Assembly (NCBI GenBank): GCA_914767715.1
Contig: OU612068.1
Coordinates: 31,684,001-31,744,000, forward strand
Length of the DNA: 60,000 bases
Origin: Membranipora membranacea
Taxonomy: Eukaryota > Bryozoa > Gymnolaemata > Cheilostomatida > Membraniporidae
Direction of reading: 5' to 3'
Shown here: piece by piece, positions 36,285 through 48,786 of the stretch
Numbering within the stretch: the stretch's first letter is position 1
Layout of the letters: each line of letters begins with the position of its first letter
Made by a program: the position numbers and the translations under genes
The notes under the pieces: generated by a model
Database searches by the model: none
What the model saw: only the letters and a program-made list of their open reading frames with translations
What the model was told of the DNA's origin: nothing

Positions 36285-37489
36285 GATTTTTAAACAAATG
36301 TACAAATTCAACCGTAACATGAATGCTGTCAATGGTTATTTCAGGACTGCAATTCCTTAATGGTGATAGAAACACCAAGGTCGAACATACAGAAACCAGC
36401 TCACTGAAAATGCAGCAGAATATTTCACATAGAATATCATGTGTGTTATTAAGGGTGAGCCCTCCAGACACACAGTTATCATAATCCTATACGCATCCAG
36501 CATAGTTACATTAGTGTGTTTCAATAATAAAAATATTGAGATGACATTCGAGTAAAATTTAAGCTCAAACATTTGGGTGTAGTTTGAAAATGCTATCATT
36601 GAACATTATCCACTGAAAAAGCCAAATCCAAACCATGTTTCGGAATATTAATAATATTAATTATTTTGAGGTCTATAGTCATTCTGATAGAATTTGATGG
36701 GTGACTGATGGGTCACCATGATCTATACTGAAAACTTATATCAACCAACAGAAATATTCTTTTGTTTAAGTTCAGTATAGCATCTCCATTGTCATTTGTA
36801 AATTGCTCCACTCCTTTGATAAAAGGCAATTAGAATTTGTTTGAAACTGTACACAATGGCATAGAAACTACAAATATATAGGCTCTTTGTACTGCCTTGC
36901 GCAACATTGCCACTGCAGTTGATGGATGAAATAAACACCGTAATGAAAAAGTAAATCGCAATTTTAAATATGTTAAAAAAATATTTCAAACATGCCCTCA
37001 AAAGCTCATTTAGATAATGTGATGAACTGATGCTCCAAAAAAAACCAGATCTCTGTGAGTTACCATGTCGAAGTGTAGTTCTGCCCAAACAGAAAAACAC
37101 GAACTTGGAGATTTTTTGTCAGATTTGGAGTTTTTTGCAGAAAAAGATAAATGAATAGTTAGCTGATTGACTAACGATCCAGGTGACCAAATGTGGTTAT
37201 TCTGAATTAAAAACTGTAGGAAGGAGATAGCTTTTGGAAAAGTAAGGAGGAGATAACTGCAACTGAGCATTTTTGACTTTAAATAACTGAGAAGGGCAAC
37301 ATTTGAGTACAGTTTAAATAGACAGCTGGAAAAATCAGTATTTATAAATCTATAATGGCAACACTTCTCTGAGATCAGAGTCATAAATTAGTTTGTAAAT
37401 AAGATCAAAAGGTTTATCGTGGAAACTGGCTCTATCCTCTATTCTCTTCCAAACATAAAATAGGGCTTTGTTCTTGATTTATTACAGTC
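36285..37489. other. Intergenic, no gene recognised
   Basis: Only short frames without motifs. The longest (minus, 37010-37384) has no domain or splice context. Confidence 0.5.
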
Positions 37490-38865
37490 TGTCACAAAGC
37501 ATACATCCTGTTTGTTGATGACACAATAAAATTTACCACTGAAAGCCAAACCATGAAAAGAGATCTGGAGATGTTAATGACTGGTGGTCACCGATAGTGG
37601 TCATAAATTAACATCACATAAAACCTCAGGTGCTTTTTACAAACCCAGACATCAATGATGACCCATCCCACAATACCAAACAAATTGGTAATTCAGTACA
37701 ATATCAGTATAATATCAGTACAATATCAGTACAATATCAGTACAATATCCATAAATCTGTTTTGATCTTACCATCCACACCTAGAACAAGTTTGAATCAA
37801 TTTGCCCGCAGTCCGCAGTCCGGTCATTCCAAGACCACTGGTGACCTTGCGTCGAATCAAGCCCCAAATGCAGGCAAATGGAATCATGCTTGATCTAACC
37901 CACACCATTGTTTTTACTGTACTTACAGGTCCGAATATATCATAAGAAGATGATAACCTGTATAGATCTAGATGTGCGGTTCATTAATTTATAAATAAAT
38001 ACTTCATACTTGCTGGTCTATATGGTATGAGGCCCTGTAAGGGTCTGTGGGCATGAAGCCTACAGATAAACATTTGGAGACACAGTTAATAAGAGATTGT
38101 AGGGGATGATAGTATAGTGGCTGAGCGAGGAACTAGTTGTTTGAACAGGTAAGAATTAGATTGAGATCTATATCTATGATGTAGGATAAGAAGAAGCATT
38201 GAGGTACAGTTGTCAATAAAATATCTGCACTGCTATGTATCCAGGTAAAAGGTTGACTCAAGAAAAATTCCATCAGATAATTAAATTAGAAGTAAATTTC
38301 TTAAATACACATGATCAGATCCCTATAAACCCTCACTAACCCCACGATTATTATTACCCTATATTAACCCTATATAACCTAATAATAAGGTGATAGAGAA
38401 ATTTGTCAGTTTCAAATATTTAGGAACCTATTTTAGCGATGACCTGAAATTGCACAGGAACTCTGATGAAATTTTATAAAGGTCAAACAAGATTTAAATC
38501 TTTTGGTCTGTCCCTGAAACAGTGCCATTATTTTATTCAATCACTCATACTTCCTGTTTTACTTTACAACTCTGAACTATGGTTCTACTCTAGCACAGAG
38601 GGAGTTCATTGGGGAGATAGACATTTGCTTTTAAGACCTTTTGAACGTGCCAGCTTTAACAGTAATATCGAGCGTATTATCCACCCGAGAGTAGTAAAAA
38701 CTGCTGAGAACATTTTAAATGATCAGAATCATATTCTTAACCATTGTTATATTCGTGGTAGACGATTTTTTAACGATGTCAAAACATGACAACTAGATAC
38801 CTTGATAGTTTTATACCAACTAGTATTCGATTTTTAAATGAGCCACCATCATTCACTTAATTTTG
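37490..38865 (+). mobile_element. Degenerate LINE reverse-transcriptase fragment
   Basis: A decayed YADD-type segment (AYILFVDDTIKF, about 37500-37535) is followed after a gap by FKYLGTYFSDDLKL (about 38410-38455). After a frameshift near 38466 comes a 3' domain ending IERIIHPRVVKTAENILND then RRFFNDVKT. One more in-frame stop separates the last block, TRYLDSFIPTSIRFLNEPP. This is the C-terminal region of a LINE family different from the two at 11-17 kb. An AATATCAGTAC repeat (about 37690-37750) has expanded inside it. Confidence 0.7.
37690..37752. repeat. Tandem repeat AATATCAGTAC
   Basis: Five to six near-exact copies of an 11-bp unit (AATATCAGTAC or AATATCAGTAT). Confidence 0.9.
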
Positions 38866-41356
38866 CTCTATCCTTGATGAAAGCAACCAATAAAAATCTT
38901 ATATTATCTATCTATCTAAACAGCAAGAAGATGGAGATAAACTTGTTTATTATATATAACGGATTATATTATTATATTTATATTATAACATAATGTTCAG
39001 ACTTATGCTTTTATTAGATGACTTTCAATTTGAGAGTTTTTGAAGATTGAGATTGAGGGCAGAGTTGGAGCAATTGTAGACTGAGGACAGGTGTCAGCTA
39101 AAAACTAGGAATAGTTCTAGAAATATGAGGATTATTGGGACAGATTGGGGTGGTATGACCCGGTTCATTGCAGCTCCCAGTGTTTTCACTGGCGGTTGTT
39201 ATAATGCTGAGCTCTGATTGGCTGGTTTGCCTTAACATACCTTCTCTTTCTCTGACCACTTATTTACCACATTGGAATAATTTGTGGGAGTTATTACTTG
39301 CACCCACATTGTTTTATTTAAATAGATGTCATCGTATGCACCAGTCTGCATTTATAGTTGGTAGTTAACAAGTTGCAAGGACTTCTGTGCAGACCAAGCG
39401 TGATTCCTCTGTATCAACCATTACCTGATTTTCAAGAAGGACGAGTAATTTAGTAAGTTATACTCTTATTTTCTAAATTTTGATCACTTGCATAGTCACT
39501 GAATCGCCTTGGATTAGTCCAGATCGGTGATCACCCAAAAAGCCGATGGCCAAAAAGTCACTGGTCATAGTAGTAGTAATCTTTTTATTGAAATATAAAA
39601 CTACAGAAGAACACAAAAGCCTCTATTTGCAGGCAAAAATGATGATCCAGTCTGGCAAATTGAAATATTGTTTCCAATTTAGTGACAAAAATGAAAAATT
39701 TTTTCTTAATAGTGAGTTTAAGTCAAAATATAAGATGAAGTAAGCAGCTTGAGTATTTATGTGATATCTAAACCTGGGCTGAAACCGTTTGTTCTTTGAG
39801 ATATAGATCACTGATAATAGAAAATTCCGAATAATTCAAAAATAAAATATATACTTTTGTACAAAACTAAAACTTTTAATTACAAAAACCAAAGGAGTAA
39901 GCTATGTCTTTGTATCTCCGGATTGTCCTGGCTCATCCAGCAATCACAGTGGTGGTTGGGTCTCGGGACCCCGTACTCCGAGCGGCCAGCTCTCGTGGCG
40001 AGCACTCACTCAAGCGGCCAGCTCTCGTGGCGTGCACTTTAGATCCTTATCCCACTGACGTCTGGTATCACAGTCTGTTAGTACTTGTCATAAAGCATAT
40101 ATCAATAATAATAACAGTTATATTTATGAAATTTCTCACCAGTAGTAAAATCATATAATTTTTATGGTGATTAGCATGTTTTAAATAAATGTATAGTTTA
40201 TTTAAGTTCGCGAATTTAACCACTGTACACTCACCAAACATATGCCAATCGTCCGGGTGAGTTGAGTATCCCACTGGGAAGAGCAGAAAAAGTCAGTGAT
40301 CAGGTTACAAAATTTTAAGCAATAGCGGTCAAGTTGAGACGGTTGGGTTTGTTGGTCATCAATAATAAAAAATATTCGATGGTGCACAGATAGATTTCTG
40401 TAGAGGCTTGTATTGTTCACAAGAGTGTTAGTTTTTATTTAGTATCAGAGGATCAGATACGATATAACCATGTGATAATCAAATTGGATCACAGGGTGCA
40501 TTGGGTAAAAATGATACCAAAAATCTTTCCGTGTGTCACATTACGAAAATCAAATCAAATAAGATGTCTCTTCTCATTGTCGCATTGCTTCGATCTAAAA
40601 GTGCTGACTGTTTGTGTAGACTTTAATTTGTCCATCAAGATACATTTGAATGTATAAATTGGGCTTACGGTAGAGAGAAAAAGCGTGAGAAGATGTCCAG
40701 GTGGAGCCAGTTATAATTATTATTTGCAATGGGTGGGTGAGATCTTTTCTAACTTTACTAAAATGGGAATCAGTGAGTAGAAATAAAAAATCAATGATAG
40801 ATGGCATATCAAGAGCATAATTTTGTTTTATGGGCCCAAAAAAATATCAATGGAAAGTTGATATCAGACTTCTATTATTTAACCATTGAACCAGTGGTTT
40901 TATGACCAGTGGCTTTTTGGCCAGTGGCTTTATGACCAGTGGCTTTTTGGCCAGTAGCTTTATGGCCAGTGGCTTTTTGGCAGTGGCCTTTTGACCCGAA
41001 ATCGTCCAGATCCCCCAGTTGGCCACTCGGTAAAGTTTTATAGCGCTCCAGTATAGTTTGGCCACTCCAAACTATTATTACTGTTATTTACTTGATTATG
41101 GCAGACAATATCAACTAAAGGATGTTTTCAAGAATAATATATCAAAGAGAGTGGCTGAAGGGTTGAAAAATATAGAGGGGATTCATGGAGATGAGGGAAA
41201 AAAAAGAAGGGTAGAAGTGCTGCTTGTATATAATCGTAAAATTAAGAATTAAAATCTATAAACTGCAGGCGCTTGAGACTTGTACAAATCTTTACATTGC
41301 AGAACGTTGTGACATTCACAAGATCTACCTTCAAGACCCATATATATATATCTGTG
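38866..41356. other. 5' flank of ZIP copy C, no gene recognised
   Basis: Holds a duplicated CGGCCAGCTCTCGTGGCG unit at about 39981-40032 and the minisatellite at 40885-40990. Open frames are short and unremarkable. The copy C promoter must lie here. Confidence 0.45.
40885..40992. repeat. Minisatellite, about 15-bp units
   Basis: Alternating GGCTTTATGACCAGT and GGCTTTTTGGCCAGT units, about seven in total. Confidence 0.9.
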
Positions 41357-44300
41357 ATGAAGATTTGTGGATGTATGGCTGATTTTCCATGGCTAGTGCT
41401 CATCTTACCCATGGTTGCTTGTCAGTTAGACTTCACCAATCTGATCTATGATATGTACGGGTTTGAAGATGGCGTTACTCAACAACTCAGCTCTAAGAAT
41501 CTCACTGCATTGATCAACAAGGTGCTTGATGGTAGATACTACAACAAGGACCATCTAAAGGCTGGTGACAAAGATGCCTCATCTGAAACCGTGAGTTATG
41601 ATTGTATTAGAGATCACCACACATTTTACATGCAATCTCAACTTTGAATGGGGGCACTAGTACATGGGTAAATCTGAATTTTACTCACAATAACATTATA
41701 CATTATTCAGTAATCGCACAACACAGTGATTCTTAAATCTCAAAACTTTCTCTACATATTTCGAACACCCAGTACATTTGGGGATGATTTCATTGCCCTT
41801 TTATGGGAAAAGAGAATTAAAACCTTTGAGATTATGCTTTTTAAATCTGTAAACAATGTCATAACCTTTATGCGCACATAAACTATACTGACTAGCATAC
41901 TATAGCTTTATTACAGTGTGCTGCTACCTTTTATGTAATATCCAAGTCCTTTTCTTTATCTTTGACTGCACACAGTTTTGTGGTGAAAATCGAGTTAATC
42001 TTGGTAGAATAAAAGAAAAAATATTTGATTGTTCAATCTATCAAAATAAATAAATAACATACTTGATAATCACTGCCCTCAAAAGACCAAAAGGATGCTG
42101 AGGAAGACCAGGCTTGATGATTGATATATAATAATTATAATAATATAATAATGATAATAATAAATAGTAATTATTATTGATATTAATTTTCTTTTAATTA
42201 AGGTCTGATGGTTCCAGTATAGCCTATCTGTGAAAAAATAACAGCAAAATTGGCTTGTTCCCATTATATTCCTATTAGATTCATGTTATATTCATATTGT
42301 ATTCATATTATATTCCTATTAGATTCATATTATATTCATATATATTCATATTATATTCATATTATATTCCTATTAGATTCATATTATATTCATATTCCAA
42401 ATTCCTAATAAATATTCCGATGACCCCATGGGCCATTATAAACAAGATTTCACTCATTTTTCTTTTGCCACATACTGCTGCGGCAGGACACAGTGAGTTT
42501 TTACGATATGGTGATGTATCCGAAGTTCTGCCTAAATAATATATCCAATAAGTCTGAACAACTAATTTGCAGAATAAACTCACCTTAGAAACTGTGTAGT
42601 CTGATATAAAGTTGAGGAGGGAGCTAGCCCAGATCATGGCTTATGTATACTTAATATTTACAGATCTGTCATACATCCTATCTCAAGAGCAATACATCAT
42701 CTCTTCCCATCTCGGGATTTGATTCTTATTGCCCAGAGATTCTGTATTCCCTCACCCAAGACTGTGTAAAATCTGAGGAGGAAAGTTCTCACCACCATAC
42801 TGAAGACGAAATTGAGACAAAACCACCTCTTTCATCTGGTAATATATACATAGGGGGATCTAGCAGTGTAATTGACTCATATCGGATGCCAATACATTAC
42901 ATACAACTTGTAATTGAAACTAATACACGCTCAGTTCAGTTTCTGCAACCATATTGCGATGACCTTCTCGATTCCTTTGTCCCTTGTTTCACGGGGTTTC
43001 AATGTTTGTGTATACTTTCCCTGTTACTATATAATAGACTGAAGTTCGGTAGAGTAAACAGCTTGAGACGATATTTTTGGCAAAGACAACTCTTTTTTGG
43101 CGATAGCCCCAGTGCAAGAGTTGAGATATCTTGTACTGCCCTTCCCTTCCCTTTCAAAGGTTTGGATATAACATTGCATGACTGATGTCCAAAGTATTTC
43201 ACTTAATATGATTGCTCTTTTACAGTGTGGGGATATGGACTGCTCTTTGTCACACTTATCAATCTGTTGTCTCTTGTCGGTATTATTGTGTTACCTCTGA
43301 TGAACAAATCATTCTACTCAACACTACTCATGTTTCTGATCTCACTTGCTGTTGGAACTCTGGCTGCAAGTGGTATACTTTCTCTTATTCCAGCGGTGAG
43401 TAGTGCTATTGTCCTGCAAGTTGTTTGGTCATATTTGCAACAACATATTATTTGCGGCGAACGAACCAGAAACCCTTTGAAAAATGAAAATTGGTTCACC
43501 CAACAACTAGCATTCATGTATTTCGTCTTGATAACATATGCCGCTGATCACATTGTGTTTGCACTTGACAACAGTTGCCATGGATAATACAGCGTGAGCC
43601 CTGCAGACATTTACCCTCCCTGTCTGACAGCCGCGGCCAGCCGGTATTTATAAGATATGTATGGCTGAGTCTGCAACCTGTCATGCTATATCTTGTTTTT
43701 ACTGGTTTCATGCCATTGGGATACACTTTTTTGTAATTTATGCAATTCACTGGCCTTCACGATCAGGCACTTACATAGATGTTCGCAATTTTTTGTTTAA
43801 TTGGTTTCCAAAGCGATACATAAAAATCGAAGCTTTGAGATAAAAATTTGACCAATAACGTGGTGCGGCGGTACAGTCAGCTATGATGTGACTAGTGTGG
43901 ATGCTGCATTCTGTTTGACCCCTCATACCAGAACTAATAGCACTTACTGCATCAATGATTCTTGAAAAGCATATGACAAACTGTGGTTTTTTGGCAATAA
44001 TAAAATAAATACCCTACACTAACTATGACACTGTACTAAAAGCTATGTTTGGTCTTCGAATTGCAGGCATTTGATATTAAGGAGCATGAGGGATATCAGT
44101 GGAAGGCTTGTGTTGTGTTGGGTGGCATATATCTATTCTTTTTGACAGAGCGAATTCTCAAGATGATTATAGCCGCCTGTTACGTGAGTATAATTCTGCA
44201 GATGATAAATTTATTGCTTGTGACAGACATCATGACTGCACCACTATGTTGTTAGTTAAAGAGCTCTAACCCCGGGGAGATGATAATGTAATGCCACTGA

Positions 44301-46822
44301 ACCACCGGAGTTAGAGCTCTTTAACTACTATGTTGTCACCTCATACCAAGGAGTTAGAGTCCTCTAATGCCTTGCTCATATCAATAAACACTAGCAGATA
44401 TTACGCTTATTGGTGTTCAAAATAGTACTATAAGATGGCATTGCCTCCCCTCCTATATTCCCAAGCACATTTATATCGTCAAAATCATAACCTATCAAGT
44501 AGAATTTGTTAACAACTTGTTTGATGACATTGATATTTGCTGATCATCCTTTTTTTTCATCATTTGCTTGTTTCTCAAGCCTGTGAACTCAGTCACCTTG
44601 TTACACGGTCTGTGAGATAGAACAGCTTCTATTGGAATTTTGCTCTTTTATTTTGGGTGTCTGGTGCAGCAAAATTTTTTATTTTGCAGGGAAGTAATGA
44701 TGATGAGGTACCTAGTACAGCAGCATCTGCCCATATAGACAGAGACGCTAAGCTTCATCAGAGTAATGATGATCAGGTACAGCCTATAAAATATCACTTC
44801 AATTTTATTTATATTCATCATACCACTCATATGTTGCACTCTCTTTTGCTTTATGTCTTGCTTTCAGCTGCGTTGATTTTATTGGTTAAGACTTTTCCGA
44901 AGCTTACATTCCAATCTGTGAATTGTTTTCCCAAACAGTCAATGGAAACTTGGAGATTGTCTTCATAATACTCTAGACAGTCACGTTATCACGTACCGCT
45001 TTGCAAGAAAATCACTTAGCAGGAAAATCTCTTCTCAACCGGATACATTACAATGCGTTTCAAAATGTGATAGCTTTGTCTGCTGATATCTGAATATTAA
45101 TCTGCGGCTCTAAAGCTAAGTTGTCAGAGAGTTGAATTTTGATAGTGTCTTCACTTTTAGATTGGTGCTTCTGGAGATGTTAATGAAATTGGGAGCGGAT
45201 TCAATAGTCAATTTAATATCATTGACTCTTCTGCTCAGAGTCCGCCAACGAAGAAAAAGAAACAGATAGCGTCCGTGGCATGGATGATTATATTTGGAGA
45301 TGCGTTCCACAATTTTATCGATGGCCTATCTATAGGTAAGTAAATCGAAATGAGTCAGTTATTTACGGGGCTCTGTTACTTTGTGGTCTGATTGCACTAT
45401 GTAAAGAAGATAAATCTTATTTGATTGGCGTAAAGGTTTACAAATTCCCAACCATTAGACAACTTTCGGCTCCTCAACTGAGGTGGAAACAAAGCTACAA
45501 TTCAGATTCTATGGAGACAAAACTGCCTGGTCGATCTGATCTGAGAACAGTACATATCTGAACTTTGCATCCTCTTGCACTCTGAATTCTAGTATTCACA
45601 TGTATTGTAGGAGCTGCATTTTCTGACAGTGTCTTACTTGGAATCAGTGTTTCATTAGCTGTGGTTTGCGAAGAGCTACCTCATGAACTGGGTAAGGTTT
45701 TGTTTATTTTAATCCAGTAGACGTTAGATTGAAATCACAGTATGTGTACATCCCTCTTCAAGTAAAATCTGATTCTCTATTACCTTAGTTGGGCATTGGG
45801 ATTTTTGTGTCGTTGTTTCAGCAATACCTGTCCTACGAGTCACCTTCAAATATCGATTGAGGATGCAGTGTCCCTTTGAAGGGGTTGATGGGGGGGGGGG
45901 GGCACAAGCACCATTACAACCCCTAGCTTCTCTTACCAACACATTTATCATGTGGCTCAAGTAACCAGAATTCTCGGAAAGTTACACAAAAATAAACTGG
46001 GCATTACACACATGTTTGCAAAAAACTACACAGTCATAAAAAGACCTGGGAAACCGTGACTCCGTAACCATATTGTTACACCACGTATGTTTTTGTTCGG
46101 TTGCAGGAGATTTTGCCATCTTATTGAATGCTGGGATGGGTAAGAAGAAAGCTCTACTCTTCAATTTTCTCTCAGCCTGCACTTGTTACTTGGGTTTAAT
46201 TATTGGCATCACATTATCACAAGTAGGCAACGCTGAGCCCTGGATTATGGGTATAGCTGGTGGGATGTTTCTCTATATCTCTTTGGCTGATATGGTAAGT
46301 TTTCCCTTCTAACAAACAATATCCAATATTAGAAAGCTTGTGGTGCTTAATTCCTCAAAATTGTAATTCTTTCCTTAATAAGCCAATAGGGTGTTGTAAA
46401 GATGAGACTTTGAGAGTAATCACATGACAAGATTAGAGAAAACAATTAAGTAAGTATGCCAATAGGAGCAGCACTTGCTTCCATTGTAGTTCAGACCCAG
46501 GCGTATGTGATACTTTGAATGAAGTGACAAGAGTCCCGGGATATAGCATTAGAAAAGGAGTGAAAAATAATAAATACCTGGTTCACATTCTCCTCCCTCT
46601 TCTGTGAAAGAGCAGTTCATATCATGTGTTTCTCTTCAAGGACAAATCAGATGACATCTATTTTCATTATCATTAATTTAGATGCCAGAAATGAATCATG
46701 CAGCCGAGGAGCACAAGGACAAACCAATGAGAGTCTTCCTTGTACAGAATGTTGGCTTACTGACAGGGTTTGCTGCTATTATTCTTATTACAAACTTTGA
46801 ATCTGAGATTGAGCTTCATTGA
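41357..46822 (+). CDS. SLC39A8/14-like: ZIP-family metal-ion transporter, SLC39A8/14-like, copy C
   Basis: Nine exons: 41357-41590, 42664-42838, 43226-43395, 44067-44183, 44690-44776, 45161-45335, 45611-45691, 46107-46294 and 46682-46822. All have GT-AG sites, giving about 455 residues. Architecture as in copy B: leader, ectodomain with YCPEILYSL and a SHHHTEDE stretch, TM1-2 (exon 3), TM3 (exon 4), [10 protein letters not shown] in TM4, EELPHELGD in TM5, [12 protein letters not shown] before the last helix. Exon 5 is seven codons shorter than in B and rich in Asp. Exons 2 and 3 are nearly identical to B, whereas exon 9 is closer to A, suggesting gene conversion. The start was chosen at the ATG opening the hydrophobic leader; the frame is open 28 codons further upstream without leader character. 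Intron 4 contains a 74-bp hairpin MITE. Confidence 0.95.
42279..42402. repeat. Tandem TTCATATTATATTCCTATTAGA-type repeat
   Basis: Irregular tandem copies of TTCATATTATA alternating with TTCCTATTAGA, within intron 1 of ZIP copy C. Confidence 0.9.
44253..44326. mobile_element. 74-bp hairpin MITE in ZIP copy C intron 4
   Basis: Ends AGTTAAAGAGCTCTAAC (44254-44270) and GTTAGAGCTCTTTAACT (44310-44326) are exact inverted complements and continue imperfectly with CCGG. The element is flanked by the perfect 10-bp direct repeat ACTATGTTGT (44243-44252 and 44327-44336). It is too short to code. A superfamily cannot be assigned from the ends alone. Confidence 0.85.
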
Positions 46823-48717
46823 AGCTGCTTTGAGCTTCATTGAAGCTCCATAACATTTTTTGTTATGGAACTAGTTGCTTACAATCACTCGTTTTGTTGC
46901 AAACAATTGACCGATTTTCACAAGTGACAACATTCCCAAAGAATGATCAATATCATAGATACATAATTGATGGAGAAGGGTCCTAATATGTTTTCAGAAA
47001 AGTCACATCTTCATTTTTATGCAATGTCATCTGCCATCTGTCATCCCTGTCACATTTCTACTCTCTCACTGTCACTCACATAACAAGCTGGTATCATATA
47101 TTCAGGTACTGTGGTGCCACTCTTGGGGATTCCAATGAACTTGAGAGGTCGGGGTAGGCATATTTATCACTTGCTACTCTGCTGCAGCAATGCTCTCACA
47201 GCATGCTCTTGATTTACATAACAATGATCAATTAATGTCAGCTCCACAGCCAACTTGTGACCCGTTTGCAGGTGACACCAATAAATGTTTTTTTAACAAT
47301 TGAAAATCAAACCATAAAAGTTGGTGCCTGGAGCATCACACATAGGCTAGTCAAAAATTACTATGAGACCAAAACAAGAATTATGATCCATCCTGTTTGA
47401 TAACTGAGATTTTCAATTGCTCTTGAAAAATTATGCTCACATAATACGGCCTGGGGTTGAAAGTAGGTTGCTTGTGTGGTTCCGACTTTGCCTTGCTAGT
47501 TGTAATGGCTGCAGCGTGCAGCTTCTACTGGGTCAGCCACCACTCCAGAATTCAAATCATCTGGCCGAGCTCTTGTTTTCATCCATATTTGCTCTTTTTA
47601 CCTATGGGGATTAGTGCATTGTTTTTATTATCTTTGATTTCCTATACATATATGATCATTCATGATATATATATTTTTTTTATTTTATCATCCTCACAAT
47701 TTTTACTGTACTTTACTTCATTAACATAAATATATAATGAAATCAGATTAAACCCTTGTTTAGATCGTTCAAACATTGATAGCTTTATCATCCGGTTATA
47801 CAAACCTGCACATGCTGGTCGTCACTGACATCGGTGCAGCGCTTAATAATTTGGGACCTGAATCTGTCTCTCAAATCCCACATAAAAGCGCAGATTGCAT
47901 CATACTGGTATTATGTGATAATCATTCATGTCCTGGTTGTGGTGCAAACGTTAGCATTATAATAAAATGGAAAATTGACTTCACCCTGGCTGAACCATCT
48001 GTTATTCACAAAACCAAAACACACATTGAGATACCAGATGATAGTAACTGTGTGCAACTTCAATCGTGCTTTTCGAGGCCTATGAATACTATGGGTACAT
48101 GTGACTGTACTCTGATAATACAATATACTTATAGGGATGGCACGAGTCGAAATCAACGTTAACACATGTTAGTCTGATTTGCCAGCATCAATTGACATCT
48201 AAGTAAGTTGAGACACTGAGTCTAACCACCGTTATAATTTTTCGAGAATGCAGCCAATAGAATTTTGATGTTAGTCCCAGGTTTTATTATTTGAGGAGTG
48301 TAAAAATAGGTTTACTTGATGAGTTATTAAGGATTAAAAGCTGTCGCTCATCGCTCCTAATACCAGGTCATTCCAGCATATGGTAGCGTTCTCAAACTAT
48401 GTGAGTAAAAACAGAACATACAAGAATACACTGCGGGGGGGGGGGCTGAATAACAATAATAAGCCTTAACCCGTAATTATTTCCTATCTACAAAACGACA
48501 GCAATGTCATGTGCTGTATTAATGTAGGGTTACAGGAGAGAAAAACTACCTATATATGACAGAAAGAGGAACACAATCAGGTTATGTACATAATTCTGTT
48601 CATTCAATACAGCGATGAACATGAGAATCATTGTGTATCTACGATAGACTTACATGATGATGTGTTACTTTGTACAAATGTTCAGCTAAATAAGACTAAT
48701 ACACTAACTGTCAGCCT
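46823..48717. other. Spacer between convergent ZIP copy C and ACTL6A
   Basis: Both genes are transcribed toward this 1.9-kb stretch, so it holds both 3' UTRs. A 16-bp duplication (GAGCTTCATTGAAGCT) follows the copy C stop codon. The 128-codon frame at 47776-48162 has several Cys but no family I recognise. A G-run stands at 48434-48445. Confidence 0.55.
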
Positions 48718-48753
48718 TCAAGGACACTTTTTATCCACGCATGACTTTCCTTG

Positions 48754-48786
<33 letters not shown>

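Noticed and set aside
40885-40992. Regular repeats considered as a CRISPR-like array
   Set aside because: Units are about 15 bp in direct tandem without unique spacers; a eukaryotic minisatellite.
47776-48162. 128-codon plus-strand frame with Cys pairs
   Set aside because: No recognisable family, no convincing splice partner, and it lies in the spacer between two convergent genes. Kept only as a remark.
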